The notes: generated by a model not told the origin, from the letters alone. A stretch of 64,000 bases of DNA from Niastella caeni (GCF_004834005.1 NZ_STFF01000015.1:1-64000); one strand, 5' to 3'; shown: positions 22,666-31,567, counted from the stretch's first letter. A program made the numbers and translations.

Positions 22666-23433
22666 ATGCTGAAACTTTCGCGATATGTTTTGTATGATAT
22701 TATACGTAACAAGGTGATCATTGCTTACTCCCTTTTTCTTTTCATTGTTTCTTTCAGCCTGTTTCAGCTTGAAGAAAATGACAGTAAGGCGATCCTTAGC
22801 CTGCTTAATATAGTATTGATCGTAGTGCCGTTGATCAGCATGATATTTACTACCATACATTATTATAATTCTTATGAGTTTATAGAACTGATGCTGGCGC
22901 AACCGTTGAGCCGGTCGGGAATACTGCTGAGCGAGTATACAGGTGTGGCATTATCTTTATTAAGCGCCTTCTTTTTCGGCGTTGGCGTTCCTGTTTTATT
23001 GTTTGCTTTTGATGAAACCGGCCTGGCCTTATTATTTGCCGGCGGTGCATTGACACTTGTTTTTACTTCTATTGCTTTTCTTGCCTCTGTAAAAGCCAGG
23101 GATAAGGCGAGAGGCATTGGTTCTGCCTTATTGCTCTGGTTCTATTTTGCATTGATATACGACGGCCTGGTATTGCTGATCTTATTTAGCTTCAGCGAAT
23201 ACCCGATGGAAAAATTCACGCTTTTGCTTTCGGCTCTCAATCCCATTGATCTTGGTCGCATCTTCATTATGTTAAAAATGGACGTCAGTGCATTGATGGG
23301 ATATACCGGGGCTTTGTATAAAGACTTCTTTGGCAGTGGGACCGGAATTATTTTCACTGTGGGTATTATGCTTTTATGGATCGTGCTGCCATTATGGTGG
23401 GCACTGAACGCTTTTAAAAGGAAAGATCTTTAA
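22666..23433 (+). CDS. nosY: NosY, permease of the NosFY ABC transporter
   Basis: A 255-residue inner membrane protein with about six helices, an ABC-2 type permease. Membrane spans are clear at about residues 17-35, 45-65, 88-112, 117-137, 150-172 and 228-248. The segment LAQPLSRSGILLSEYTG is typical of NosY. It pairs with NosF and NosD to build the catalytic copper-sulfur site of NosZ. It is the last dedicated nos gene. A flavodoxin-like gene follows after 24 AT-rich bases in the same direction. Confidence 0.93.
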   Translation: MLKLSRYVLYDIIRNKVIIAYSLFLFIVSFSLFQLEENDSKAILSLLNIVLIVVPLISMIFTTIHYYNSYEFIELMLAQPLSRSGILLSEYTGVALSLLSAFFFGVGVPVLLFAFDETGLALLFAGGALTLVFTSIAFLASVKARDKARGIGSALLLWFYFALIYDGLVLLILFSFSEYPMEKFTLLLSALNPIDLGRIFIMLKMDVSALMGYTGALYKDFFGSGTGIIFTVGIMLLWIVLPLWWALNAFKRKDL

Positions 23434-23457
23434 TTAAAAAAAATTAAAAATCAGTAT

Positions 23458-23964
23458 ATGAAAGGGGTGGTTGTTTATAAGGGAAAATATGGCGCCACAA
23501 AGCAGTATGCTGAATGGATAGGAGAAGAATTGGGAATACCGGTCTTCTCTGCAGAAAATATAAAGGTAGATGTCTCGGATTATGATTATCTGATCATAGG
23601 TAGCAGTGTTTATATCGGAAAATTAGAAATAAGAAATTGGTTAAAGAAAAATATAGAGCGCATCAGTAATAAGAAATTATTTTTCTTCCAGGTGTCAGGT
23701 ACTCCGGCGCATGAAAGGGAAAAACTAGAAACTTATTTATGTTCAGCAATTTCTAAAGAAATGAGACAAAAAATGGAAGTCTTTTTTCTCCATGGAAAAC
23801 TGGACATTAAGAAATTATCCTGGATCGACCGGTTTTTATTGCACATGGGTGCCAGGTTGTCTAAAGATCCCCAGGTTAAAAAAGAAATGCTTACTGAATA
23901 CAATGATGTAAAAAAAGAGAATCTGTCAGAACTGATGGATAAGGTGAAAAGTGTCCTTAGGTAA
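23458..23964 (+). CDS. Flavodoxin-domain protein, HemG-like
   Basis: A 168-residue soluble protein with a flavodoxin fold. The FMN phosphate loop region is VYKGKYGATKQYAEWIGEELG near residues 6-26, and the later strand YDYLIIGSSVYIGKLEIRNW fits the second FMN-binding loop. Length and the VSGTPAHE segment fit the HemG-type protoporphyrinogen IX dehydrogenase group. HemG oxidises protoporphyrinogen without oxygen by passing electrons to quinone. Together with hemN in the same island this would give an oxygen-independent end to haem synthesis, which is inference. It may be read from the nos promoter. It is convergent with the GH76 gene 12 bases away. Confidence 0.78.
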   Translation: MKGVVVYKGKYGATKQYAEWIGEELGIPVFSAENIKVDVSDYDYLIIGSSVYIGKLEIRNWLKKNIERISNKKLFFFQVSGTPAHEREKLETYLCSAISKEMRQKMEVFFLHGKLDIKKLSWIDRFLLHMGARLSKDPQVKKEMLTEYNDVKKENLSELMDKVKSVLR

Positions 23965-23976
23965 TGAGGAATCCAG

Positions 23977-25128
23977 CTACAAAAGCCACACCCCATTCAT
24001 CATAGCCACTCCACAGGTTGTTTCAAAAGAATTCACGTAATTGTCCGGCGTTCTGCGCCACCATTGCGCCCACATAAGACCGCTTGAATTCCGGTATTTC
24101 CAGGCTTCCGTTGCATTGTAATTAAGCCAGTCGGCATAGGTGCTCTGATAATGCTGGTCGCGTACAAACTGACAGGCCCAACGGGCAAAAATGGATTTAA
24201 AGCCCTGGCAATCTTCTGTATCATATTCATCAGGCAGCAGCCCCTGGGCATTGCACATACTATTTTTCGTATAATCCATGGCTTTAACCGCCATTGCTTT
24301 GAAATTATTCGATGGATAGTAGCTGTGCAGCAGGTTGCAGGCCCCTATAAAAGTGCCCTGTGTATAGGTACGTGCGCCTTCGGTGATGGTGCCGGCAGCA
24401 TTGATAGCGCCTTTTACCTCGCCCGTACCTGCTACATACAATTTGCTGATCATCCAATCCATTATCATTTTGGCCTTGTTGCGGTAACTGGCATCGCCGG
24501 TAGCCTGGTACAGGTATATGGCACAAATGACTGCAGGGGCATTCACACAGGCGTTCTTGGTATTGTTAGCTGTCGTCCACCACAAACCGCCGCCAAGGTT
24601 GGTGTCCCACGCCCTTGACCATACCAGATCAAAGTTATTTTTGGCCATATCTTTCATGCCGCCGTCATTGGTGATCTGGAACGCCCTGATGCACATCAGC
24701 GCCCCCCAGATGATGTCGTCATTGTAAATGTTGGATGACCATAACAGGCCATGGGCATCCCGCATGCCGTTGTACAGGTATACCATTTTATTGCGCAGAT
24801 CTGTATCATTATTGATCGTATAGGCGTCAATAAGAGTTTCTATTGCTTCTGCCTGTTTCCAGAAATCCATGCGGCCGGTATGGGTTACATCGGAATAATA
24901 ATATGCTTTGTAAGAGGGGCCATAAGTGCCATACTGGTGATAAAAGGCATTGTTATAGCATTGCATGGCCAACAGGGCTTCTCCTTTGGAAGGTGGTACA
25001 ATGCTTGCAGCGACTGCATTTGAGTTGATGCTTTTGGCGGAAAGGGTGCCTGGGTGGCGACTCAATTCTTTTTTTATGCAGGCCGAAAAGGTGAGCGTCA
25101 GTAAGAAGAGGTACTGGGAATTTCTCAT
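23977..25128 (-). CDS. Glycoside hydrolase family 76 lipoprotein (alpha-1,6-mannanase-like)
   Basis: A 383-residue exported protein. I start at MRNSQYLFLL (25128), which gives a clean lipoprotein signal with C17 in TFSACIKK. The longer frame has a second, unlikely hydrophobic lead. The body is an (alpha/alpha)6-barrel with GH76 features: the adjacent catalytic-type aspartates D137-D138 in NIYNDDIIWGAL, plus GGLWWTT, EGARTYTQGTFIGA and FARWACQF. GH76 enzymes cut alpha-1,6-mannan such as fungal wall backbone. The gene stands alone with no SusCD beside it. The 288 bases upstream show no clear promoter. A related non-hydrolytic fold cannot be excluded. Confidence 0.88.
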   Translation of the reverse strand: MRNSQYLFLLTLTFSACIKKELSRHPGTLSAKSINSNAVAASIVPPSKGEALLAMQCYNNAFYHQYGTYGPSYKAYYYSDVTHTGRMDFWKQAEAIETLIDAYTINNDTDLRNKMVYLYNGMRDAHGLLWSSNIYNDDIIWGALMCIRAFQITNDGGMKDMAKNNFDLVWSRAWDTNLGGGLWWTTANNTKNACVNAPAVICAIYLYQATGDASYRNKAKMIMDWMISKLYVAGTGEVKGAINAAGTITEGARTYTQGTFIGACNLLHSYYPSNNFKAMAVKAMDYTKNSMCNAQGLLPDEYDTEDCQGFKSIFARWACQFVRDQHYQSTYADWLNYNATEAWKYRNSSGLMWAQWWRRTPDNYVNSFETTCGVAMMNGVWLL

Positions 25129-25416
25129 GTGACAGGTTTTGTAAGTTTGATGAACTAACGGTAGCCAATAAATGTATGTTAGGATAGGAAAGTAAAGCAA
25201 AATGCTGATAGCAGTGGAAAAATTAGGGGAAAACAGATAACTTACCCGTTAGGTAAGATAAATGCAAACAAAAAAGCCCTGAAGATTTCCCCCCGGCACT
25301 TTTTTATTTAGTAAAGTTCAAATGAGTTGTTTGTTTTTTAACTAATGCCAGTTGCCGCTTCCCGCAAATTATTTAAGATTTGGCTTTCAGTATAAACGAA
25401 ACGGGGCTGTTTTTTG

Positions 25417-26607
25417 TCAGAGCCCGTCCTTAATGGCTTTACAATACTGCTTGTTATTTGATTTTTTAATAATAATATCCTGGCACTGATTGAATTTGGC
25501 AAATGTTTTAATGGCATCGATGATCTTGCCGATCACCGGTTTGCTTAATTTCAGCTTCTCGAAGTGAAGATTGTGAATAGTTAATACCTTTTGTTTTCGG
25601 TCGGCCTTCGAATCCATCCGGGCCACAAATGTGTCACCGACCAATACAGGTAATGAAAAATAACCATATTTCCGCTTTGCCTGGGGAACAAAGCATTCTA
25701 TCTGGTAATCGAAATCAAAAAAATCTTTCAACCGATGCCGGAAGACATTCAACGGGTCGAATGGTGAAAGAATGAATGCATCATCAGACAACTGGATCTT
25801 TTTGTTTTTATATTCGGGTAACATATAGAGTGGGGCGGTTGTAAGTCCCCCGATCGCAACCTGGCAAACTTCGCCCTCAGCTACCAGCTTTTCCAACTCC
25901 TTTTTTACCAGATTATTCTTCACATACCTGGCACGCCAGGCCATTTCTTTCCCATAGGCAATACCCAGGGATTTTAAGGTGCGCCGGATAACATGCCGGG
26001 CAAATTCCTCTGGCGCTGGCATGGTGGTATCGATGTCATCCGGGATCATATTCCTTGAGAGATCATATACTTTCTGGAAATTTTTTCGAGTGCTCATCAG
26101 TTTACCGTCAAGGTACAACCGCTCGAGTGCTATCTTGGATGGCCGCCAATCCCACCAGCCGGCACTTGCTACCTGGCGATCATTTTCAAAATCCTTTACC
26201 ATCAGCGGTCCTTCGCGCCCGATCCTATCCAGTACCTTATTCATGAGATTGATCTCAGATTGTGTTAACGGCTCTCTTTTGGATGAAAAGCTTTCCTTCA
26301 CCGGCAATGAAAAGCGAAATTCGTGCATGGGAATGTATCCGGCGTCGCAGGTAAAGTATTCAAAGATCCTTCCATCTGCCTGCAATTCGTCGAGCCATTC
26401 CATTTTATAGTCAGGAACACGAGATGCAATGGCATGGTGATGCGCCCGCTCAACAACATAATTGGCGTCGATCTGAATAAAGCCAAGATGGTCAATAAGT
26501 TTGTAAACGGCCTCGCGACCTTTTCCAAAGGGCGCTCGTTTATGTAATCCTGCCGCGTGGAGAATAATTTTTCTGGCTTGTGATTGTGTGAGGATAACCT
26601 GCTTCAT
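25417..26607 (-). CDS. YcaQ-like winged-helix DNA glycosylase family protein
   Basis: A 396-residue protein of the HTH_42/YcaQ family. The N-terminal winged-helix region has QSQARKIILHAAGL and the family motif LGFIQIDANYVVERAHHHAIASR near residues 42-65, whose Q-x-D pair is the catalytic-type motif in this fold. E. coli YcaQ and AlkZ unhook DNA interstrand crosslinks and alkylated bases. Further tandem winged-helix segments and a C-terminal beta domain (FDPLNVFRHRLKDFFDF) follow. Length is typical. A perfect -7 element TAATTTTG lies at 26618-26625 just upstream, so the mRNA leader is very short. No neighbour suggests a toxin-linked role. Confidence 0.88.
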   Translation of the reverse strand: MKQVILTQSQARKIILHAAGLHKRAPFGKGREAVYKLIDHLGFIQIDANYVVERAHHHAIASRVPDYKMEWLDELQADGRIFEYFTCDAGYIPMHEFRFSLPVKESFSSKREPLTQSEINLMNKVLDRIGREGPLMVKDFENDRQVASAGWWDWRPSKIALERLYLDGKLMSTRKNFQKVYDLSRNMIPDDIDTTMPAPEEFARHVIRRTLKSLGIAYGKEMAWRARYVKNNLVKKELEKLVAEGEVCQVAIGGLTTAPLYMLPEYKNKKIQLSDDAFILSPFDPLNVFRHRLKDFFDFDYQIECFVPQAKRKYGYFSLPVLVGDTFVARMDSKADRKQKVLTIHNLHFEKLKLSKPVIGKIIDAIKTFAKFNQCQDIIIKKSNNKQYCKAIKDGL

Positions 26608-26617
26608 ACGTGTGACG

Positions 26618-26625
26618 CAAAATTA
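26618..26625 (-). promoter_or_regulatory. -7 promoter element for the YcaQ-like gene
   Basis: The minus strand reads TAATTTTG, an exact match to TAnnTTTG, 11 bases before the ATG at 26607. It carries no TGA-N6-TCA box at the distance seen in the respiration island, so it is a useful negative control. Confidence 0.5.
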
Positions 26626-26859
26626 AGGTCCTGTTTGCAGAAATCAGGTCCCTTTTTCTTTTGCAGGAGCCGAAGACATTCCCTTTCCAAAACACCACCT
26701 TGTGTATGAACATGCGTTGCCCTCTCTTTTCCTTTCAAGTTGTTAAAGTTCTCCATTGGTTGGCTACGTGCCTGTTTGCATACAGGTTTTAACTTTCTGT
26801 TTCAGGGATTCCCGGATAATTTAGTTGTGTCATTATTTTCAATCAGCTAACCTTCTTAT

Positions 26860-27549
26860 ATGAAAACAATTTTACTCCTTATTCTTTCTACATATTGTTT
26901 TTGCGGATACAGCCAGTCAACTTCCCGGGATACCGCCTGGTATGTAGAATTGAAAGACAGCACCATTCTTTATAGTAAAAAACTATCGGTCAGAAACTCC
27001 TTGCTCGAAGGAGAATACATTTTGCTGGATAACAACAAAAAGATCCTTATGAGCCAGGTTATCAGGTATAGAAGCAGGGCAGGGGAGTTCATCAGGGACA
27101 GAGGACCGGTAGAAGACTACCGGTTTGAAAAGGGTGGGCCTAACCTTTTTGTGTACTCTCGCTTGTATTACTATCCTGATTCAACAGGCTACCGGGAAGG
27201 GAGAAACTATTTTTTCAGAAAGAACAATAACGGCGAAATGCTGAAAATGAATTATAAGAATCTGATGGATGCAATGGCTGATAACCCGGCCAGTGTGCAA
27301 ACGTTGAAGGCTGCCCGTTCAAGAACGGAATTGGCTATTGCAACAGGCGCTATTTCATTTATTACCTGCATTATTGGAAGCTATGCTACTTTTAAAGGGA
27401 ATAGCAGCAGTCAAAATGAAAACATGTCTACCAAAATAAATGTATCTCCGGCACTGATCGTTGGCGGATTAATGACGCTGGCTTCTGTTACAATATATTT
27501 AGGTGCTCACAAACATGTTCAAAAGGCGATCAATATTTATAACCAATAG
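26860..27549 (+). CDS. Exported membrane protein of unknown function
   Basis: A 229-residue protein with a clear signal peptide (residues 1-18, LLLILSTYCFCGYSQ). A polar beta-rich middle (ELKDSTILYSKKLSVRNSLLEGEYILLD) follows, then two hydrophobic segments near the C terminus at about 163-181 and 196-215, joined by a Ser/Asn-rich loop. I do not recognise a family. It is a single-gene unit ending at a strong bidirectional hairpin. A degenerate -7 element (TAGTTGTG at 26822-26829) is the only promoter-like signal upstream. The 252-base gap before it is otherwise unremarkable. Confidence 0.75.
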   Translation: MKTILLLILSTYCFCGYSQSTSRDTAWYVELKDSTILYSKKLSVRNSLLEGEYILLDNNKKILMSQVIRYRSRAGEFIRDRGPVEDYRFEKGGPNLFVYSRLYYYPDSTGYREGRNYFFRKNNNGEMLKMNYKNLMDAMADNPASVQTLKAARSRTELAIATGAISFITCIIGSYATFKGNSSSQNENMSTKINVSPALIVGGLMTLASVTIYLGAHKHVQKAINIYNQ

Positions 27550-27576
27550 GCAGTCAGCAAATGAGTCTTAATATCA

Positions 27577-27601
27577 CAGTGAGGGAACTAATCCCTCACT
27601 G
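27577..27601. terminator. Bidirectional hairpin between convergent genes
   Basis: CAGTGAGGGA at 27577-27586 pairs exactly with TCCCTCACTG at 27592-27601 across a 5-base loop. On the plus strand CTACTTTTT follows. It sits between two convergent stop codons, so it can terminate both genes. Confidence 0.8.
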
Positions 27602-29101
27602 CTACTTTTTCGGGTCAATTATAAAGATCGGTTTACCATCGAATTTGGCAGTTGAATCCACTATCTTATAGTCACCTACTGGCTCGGTTGATATTATAAT
27701 AGCCGATGCAAAATCATATTCCTTAAGGTCCTTTTCAATTTCTGTGGCGCGTTCAACTCCATTTAATCTCAGGGTAGCGGAGAGTATTTCAAAAAGGTCC
27801 CAGTCAGATTCTATGCTTTTCGTATATACTTTATTATAATCCGAAATATACGGCCTTATTTCTTTGAAGTAATACGCACTTCTTAAATCGTCCTTTTGAT
27901 GGTAATTATTAAAATAAAAATACGATAATACACAACCGGCTGCAATTACCAGGAAACCGGGGATCTGATGTTTAAGGGAGAAAAACGCCGCCGGTATTCT
28001 TTTAAATACTTTACTGCCGGTTATTGCCATACAGGCATTCACCAGTAAGATGGCGCCAATGGGCAGGAATACTCTGCCAAAGGGAGTTTGTTTGAGTATA
28101 CACATTAAAATCACCGGTATTGCCAGTAAGTATACATTGTAGTATAACTTTTGTCTTACGGTATTCCAAATAAACAGGATGAGTACAATCCATGACAGAG
28201 GAGAGGGCAGGGTTATAAAATTTACAAGAAATTTCAGGTGAGATAACAACCGGCCGGAGAAGCCACTTACAGGCACTACATTTTCATTTGCGGTAATTGT
28301 ATGTAATCCTTTGGAAGCAATTATCGGCGTATACAATAAAAGAACGGTCAAACCATAAAAAACATTTATTAAAGCAAAAGAAATGAATTCTTTTTTGATC
28401 TCCCGGTAATGAATAGTTACAAATATCAGATAAATACAGCCGGCCGTATAGAGATAGGAAGGGTTGGTGAACAGACCTATGACGGATAGCAGGAGTACAA
28501 TATTAAGTCTTTGAAGGAAAGTTAGTTTCCTTGTAGTCGTGTTGTCGCCTGTAAAGAAATAAGAAGTAACCCCACAGAAGACCATAATGGAATAACCACG
28601 AGCCTGGAAGGCCAATTCAATAATATTGGGAGAAAACAGGAAAAACAGACTAAACAACACTACTGCATACATATTCCTTTCAAGGTACCGGGTAAAAATA
28701 AAATACAATGAGAAAGCGGTAAAACATAAAGCCGGAAGCCTGACCGACAGTTCGGAATGCATAAAATAAAAAAACCGCCAGGTGATACAGGTCAATAATG
28801 AATGAAAAACATGATTATTGGGAGCAGGATAATTAAATAAGGATTGCTGAGGCCCGGGATAAGTAAATTGAGTGAATGTAAAGGATTCATCATATGCAAA
28901 AGGTAAAACCCATGCAAGCGTGAGCAGAACAGCCATGATGGCCAGTAACGGTAAAAATACCTCTAAACCGGGGCGAACCGCTGCTTTCAATAGCCGGGGC
29001 CTGAACCCAAGGATGCGCCGGTGTTTTACGAGTATGAATAACCAAATAATAATAACGGGCACGAAGTAAAACTTTTGAAGCAACTGCTGGAACGTATTCA
29101 T
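27602..29101 (-). CDS. GT-C fold membrane glycosyltransferase-like protein (GT39/ArnT type)
   Basis: A 499-residue polytopic membrane protein with about ten to twelve hydrophobic segments. The first large extracytoplasmic loop contains D71-E72 in FAYDESFTFTQFT, the acidic motif used by dolichyl-phosphate-mannose-type glycosyltransferases that take sugars from polyprenyl phosphate. A soluble tail of about 100 residues (YISDYNKVYTKSIESDWDLFEI) ends the protein. The substrate is unknown. Its promoter element is probably TACATTTG at 29185-29178, which gives a leader of about 70 bases. It is a single-gene unit convergent with the preceding hypothetical gene. Confidence 0.75.
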   Translation of the reverse strand: MNTFQQLLQKFYFVPVIIIWLFILVKHRRILGFRPRLLKAAVRPGLEVFLPLLAIMAVLLTLAWVLPFAYDESFTFTQFTYPGPQQSLFNYPAPNNHVFHSLLTCITWRFFYFMHSELSVRLPALCFTAFSLYFIFTRYLERNMYAVVLFSLFFLFSPNIIELAFQARGYSIMVFCGVTSYFFTGDNTTTRKLTFLQRLNIVLLLSVIGLFTNPSYLYTAGCIYLIFVTIHYREIKKEFISFALINVFYGLTVLLLYTPIIASKGLHTITANENVVPVSGFSGRLLSHLKFLVNFITLPSPLSWIVLILFIWNTVRQKLYYNVYLLAIPVILMCILKQTPFGRVFLPIGAILLVNACMAITGSKVFKRIPAAFFSLKHQIPGFLVIAAGCVLSYFYFNNYHQKDDLRSAYYFKEIRPYISDYNKVYTKSIESDWDLFEILSATLRLNGVERATEIEKDLKEYDFASAIIISTEPVGDYKIVDSTAKFDGKPIFIIDPKK

Positions 29102-29177
29102 TCGTTAACCGGTTTGGTAGTTTTTTATAAGGAATGTGATTAGATGAACGGCGACTGAAGTAATGCTCAGTTGCCGG

Positions 29178-29185
29178 CAAATGTA
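29178..29185 (-). promoter_or_regulatory. -7 promoter element for the GT-C gene
   Basis: The minus strand reads TACATTTG, an exact TAnnTTTG match, about 77 bases before the ATG at 29101. No Crp/Fnr-type box is present at the 36.5-base register. The rest of the 298-base gap up to 29399 holds a weak long-range inverted repeat (GCCACCT at 29307 with AGGTGGC at 29343) and nothing else I can name. Confidence 0.45.
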
Positions 29186-29399
29186 AGAGTGGGAATGTAA
29201 AAATGAAAAATTAAAGTGCATGCCCGCCTGTTTAAGGGGAAGAATTGCGGTAAATTCTGTATTTACAAGCTGCTATGCTTTACGATTTTGCTTATTGTCA
29301 GGTATCGCCACCTCGGTAAACCCAACAGCCTGATCAGTCGGCAGGTGGCAAAGCAAATAAATGAGTGATACAGGGAGGCTGGTCGCCTACAGGTTAATA

Positions 29400-29627
29400 C
29401 TATAGTGCATCCACATCGGTGTCTTCTTCAACAGCAGCAACACCTTTTATTTGCTGTACCTTTTTCAACGCTTCATTGCCTGGTATTTTCACAACCAATA
29501 CATTTACCTCACCGAGATCATTAACTAATTCAATGTTGAGGTTTTTCAATTGCGCCTTTATGGCCTGAACATCATTTGTATCCTGGCCTGGGGCCAGAGA
29601 AAGGAGATATTGCTTATTCATTGTCAT
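29400..29627 (-). CDS. Stand-alone subtilisin-propeptide-like (inhibitor I9-type) small protein
   Basis: A 75-residue cytosolic protein that starts MTMNKQYLLSLAPGQDTNDV and ends GVAAVEEDTDVDAL. Its beta-alpha-beta layout and the closing pattern LKKVQQIKGVAAVEED resemble the I9 propeptide/inhibitor domain of subtilases. The neighbouring protease has its own propeptide-like domain with a matching ending, VLAVEEDLEIF. No signal peptide is visible. It lies 134 bases downstream of the protease gene on the same strand, separated by a strong hairpin and with its own near-consensus -7 element (TTACTTTG, 29666 to 29659). A role as inhibitor or folding helper of that protease is inferred from similarity by eye and position. 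Confidence 0.7.
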   Translation of the reverse strand: MTMNKQYLLSLAPGQDTNDVQAIKAQLKNLNIELVNDLGEVNVLVVKIPGNEALKKVQQIKGVAAVEEDTDVDAL

Positions 29628-29679
29628 TTTTTAATTAACACGAACAAATAGAAACGCGCAAAGTAAGCATTTGTGAGTG

Positions 29680-29725
29680 GTGAGATAGGAGCCATCCGCC
29701 AGCGGTGAATGGCCCCTCATCTCAC
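29680..29725. terminator. Long imperfect hairpin between the subtilase and the I9-like gene
   Basis: GTGAGAT at 29680-29686 pairs with ATCTCAC at the right end (29719-29725). An inner stem, GCCAT with ATGGC, adds to it with small mismatches, making an arm of about 16 bases. No long T run follows on the minus strand. It may end the subtilase transcript or protect its 3' end. Confidence 0.5.
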
Positions 29726-29761
29726 TTTACACAATTGAAGTTATTACAAAGCTCACTTTAT

Positions 29762-31219
29762 TTAAAGTGTTGCTTTGTCACAGTTCAGCAAACCGGCGCC
29801 AAAAGTTTGGTCATTTCCTGGCACGCCCAGATCTGATGATGAGAAAATCAGTTTGGCTTTGATCTGTGCCGGTGTGAACATCGGGAATTTTTGTTTTATC
29901 AGCGCCACTGCACCAGCCACATGCGGGCATGCCATACTGGTACCCGAAAGTGTTTTATAACCACTTGCCGGGAATGGGTAAGTGGATTTTACAGAAACAC
30001 CAGGAGCAACCAGGGTCACTGGGTTCCAGCCGGCGCCATTGATACCCCTTGATGAAAATGGTGCTATCGCTTTATTAATATTAATAGCACCTACTGCTAT
30101 AGCAAGAGGATGACTGTTTGCAGGTGCATTCACCCAGGGGAAAGAGGAGCCAAATGAATTGCCTGAAGCACATACCACACTTACACCGGCATTGGTCAAT
30201 TGCGTAATCGCATTTCTATAAGCCAGCAGCGGTGAAGATGCGGACCCAAGGCTCATGGAAACCACTTTAATGCCACGTTGCATAGCCCAAACCATACCGG
30301 CAATTACCCAACTGGTCATACCAGAGGCGCCGCCTGTTAACGGGTTATGTTTTAATACCTTTACGGCATATAAAGAGGCGGCAGGCGCTACGCCGAGCAC
30401 ACCGATAAAATTATTCCTGGCTGCGATGATGCCGGCACAATGGGTTCCATGCCCGTTGTCATCGTTAAACGATGCTACACCTGGTACAAAACTGGCGCCA
30501 CCACTAACACCCAGATCGGCGTGAGCGGCTATTCCTGTATCAATAACAGCAACCTTGATACCAGCCCCTCTGAGCCCTCTTGCCCATGCGGCTGGCGCCT
30601 TTACCATACTGATATTCCAGGGTGTTGGCTGCACCAGAATAGATGGAGGAGGAACGGTTTTCAGGAATGGGTTGAGCGTCGGTGTATGGAATGGATTTTC
30701 GACCCCCGTTTGAAACGCTGTAGGCGTAGTAGTTCTGGAATGCGCATTCCCGTTACCATTAGTATTACCACTTCCGCTATTTTGACCACTCAGGAATTTT
30801 TGCAGTTGTTCCATCAATCCTCTCTGAGATTCTGCCTTGCCCTGTTCAAACCCTTGCTTGTAATATTCCTGGGCTAATTGAAAATAAGGGTCCTGCTCAT
30901 GCAATGTATCTACCTCCTGTTGAATATCTTCCAATGTTCCCAGCGCGAATATTTCCAAATCTTCCTCAACGGCTAATACCCGGCTGTCTTGTTTTAATTC
31001 TTCTGCCCGCTGCTCACTACAGGTTATTACAGTGGAGCCAATACCATCAAAATGCAGAATTTCTGAATCAAACTCTGCATCTGTTTCCATGACCGCTACG
31101 CCATTTGCTACGTTGTTTTCACTTACATTCAAAATTTTAGATGCGGTTCCTACGTCAGTGTTGGGATCTGCATACGTTACTATGTAACGTTTTTCACCAG
31201 ATTGCTTTTTTTCTTTCAT
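29762..31219 (-). CDS. S8 family subtilisin-like serine protease without signal peptide
   Basis: A 485-residue subtilase. Residues about 10-95 form an I9-like propeptide ending SRVLAVEEDLEIF. Residues 95-200 are a Gln/Glu-rich coiled-coil linker, then an Asn/Gly-rich linker. The peptidase domain (about 200-485) has the full triad: D227 (VAVIDTG), H257 (NGHGTHCAG) and S428 (LSGTSMACPHVAGA), with oxyanion N354 (CASGN). No signal peptide or C-terminal secretion domain is visible, so it may act inside the cell or leave by an unusual route. The stand-alone I9-like gene downstream may control it. A 410-base region without genes lies upstream, and I found no clear promoter element in it. Confidence 0.93.
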   Translation of the reverse strand: MKEKKQSGEKRYIVTYADPNTDVGTASKILNVSENNVANGVAVMETDAEFDSEILHFDGIGSTVITCSEQRAEELKQDSRVLAVEEDLEIFALGTLEDIQQEVDTLHEQDPYFQLAQEYYKQGFEQGKAESQRGLMEQLQKFLSGQNSGSGNTNGNGNAHSRTTTPTAFQTGVENPFHTPTLNPFLKTVPPPSILVQPTPWNISMVKAPAAWARGLRGAGIKVAVIDTGIAAHADLGVSGGASFVPGVASFNDDNGHGTHCAGIIAARNNFIGVLGVAPAASLYAVKVLKHNPLTGGASGMTSWVIAGMVWAMQRGIKVVSMSLGSASSPLLAYRNAITQLTNAGVSVVCASGNSFGSSFPWVNAPANSHPLAIAVGAININKAIAPFSSRGINGAGWNPVTLVAPGVSVKSTYPFPASGYKTLSGTSMACPHVAGAVALIKQKFPMFTPAQIKAKLIFSSSDLGVPGNDQTFGAGLLNCDKATL

Positions 31220-31567
31220 TATTAATTATGTTAAAGGTGATTGCCTCACTTCTCGTATGAAGCAAAAACGCTCCCTCTATTAAGCCAGGGCAGCCTGCTT
31301 ATAACCAGTCTCGGCTAAACCGAAACGGCTACATGCTACAATCTAAAAGTGAGAAGCCTCAATCAGGAACATTCAGGGGGTAGAGAAACAGCTATTTTAT
31401 CTAAGGGCAGCAACTATCTAAGGACAGCGTAAGTAGCGTTAGTATAGATGCGCATAGCTGAATGCTCAAATATACTATTAGCTGAAGAGGGTAAGTACCG
31501 TGTTTTAACGGGATTTAGTGATCAGTAAACCTGTCTTAAATACATATATGGCCGACTATTTACAATA
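31220..31567. other. Gene-free leader region upstream of the subtilase with small repeats
   Basis: No reading frame is supported in this stretch. It holds a 13-base near-direct repeat (ATCTAAGGGCAGC at 31399 and ATCTAAGGACAGC at 31416). It also holds a small hairpin TCGG-CTAAA-CCGA near 31310, and a possible long-range stem between GATTG/CTTCTC (about 31229-31246) and GAGAAG/CAATC (about 31352-31367). These could form a structured 5' leader of the subtilase mRNA, but I do not recognise a known riboswitch or ncRNA. Confidence 0.3.

Noticed and set aside
25129..25416. Terminator or promoter between the GH76 and ycaQ-like genes
   Set aside because: There are A-rich and C-rich runs, but no good stem and no TAnnTTTG match that I could support.
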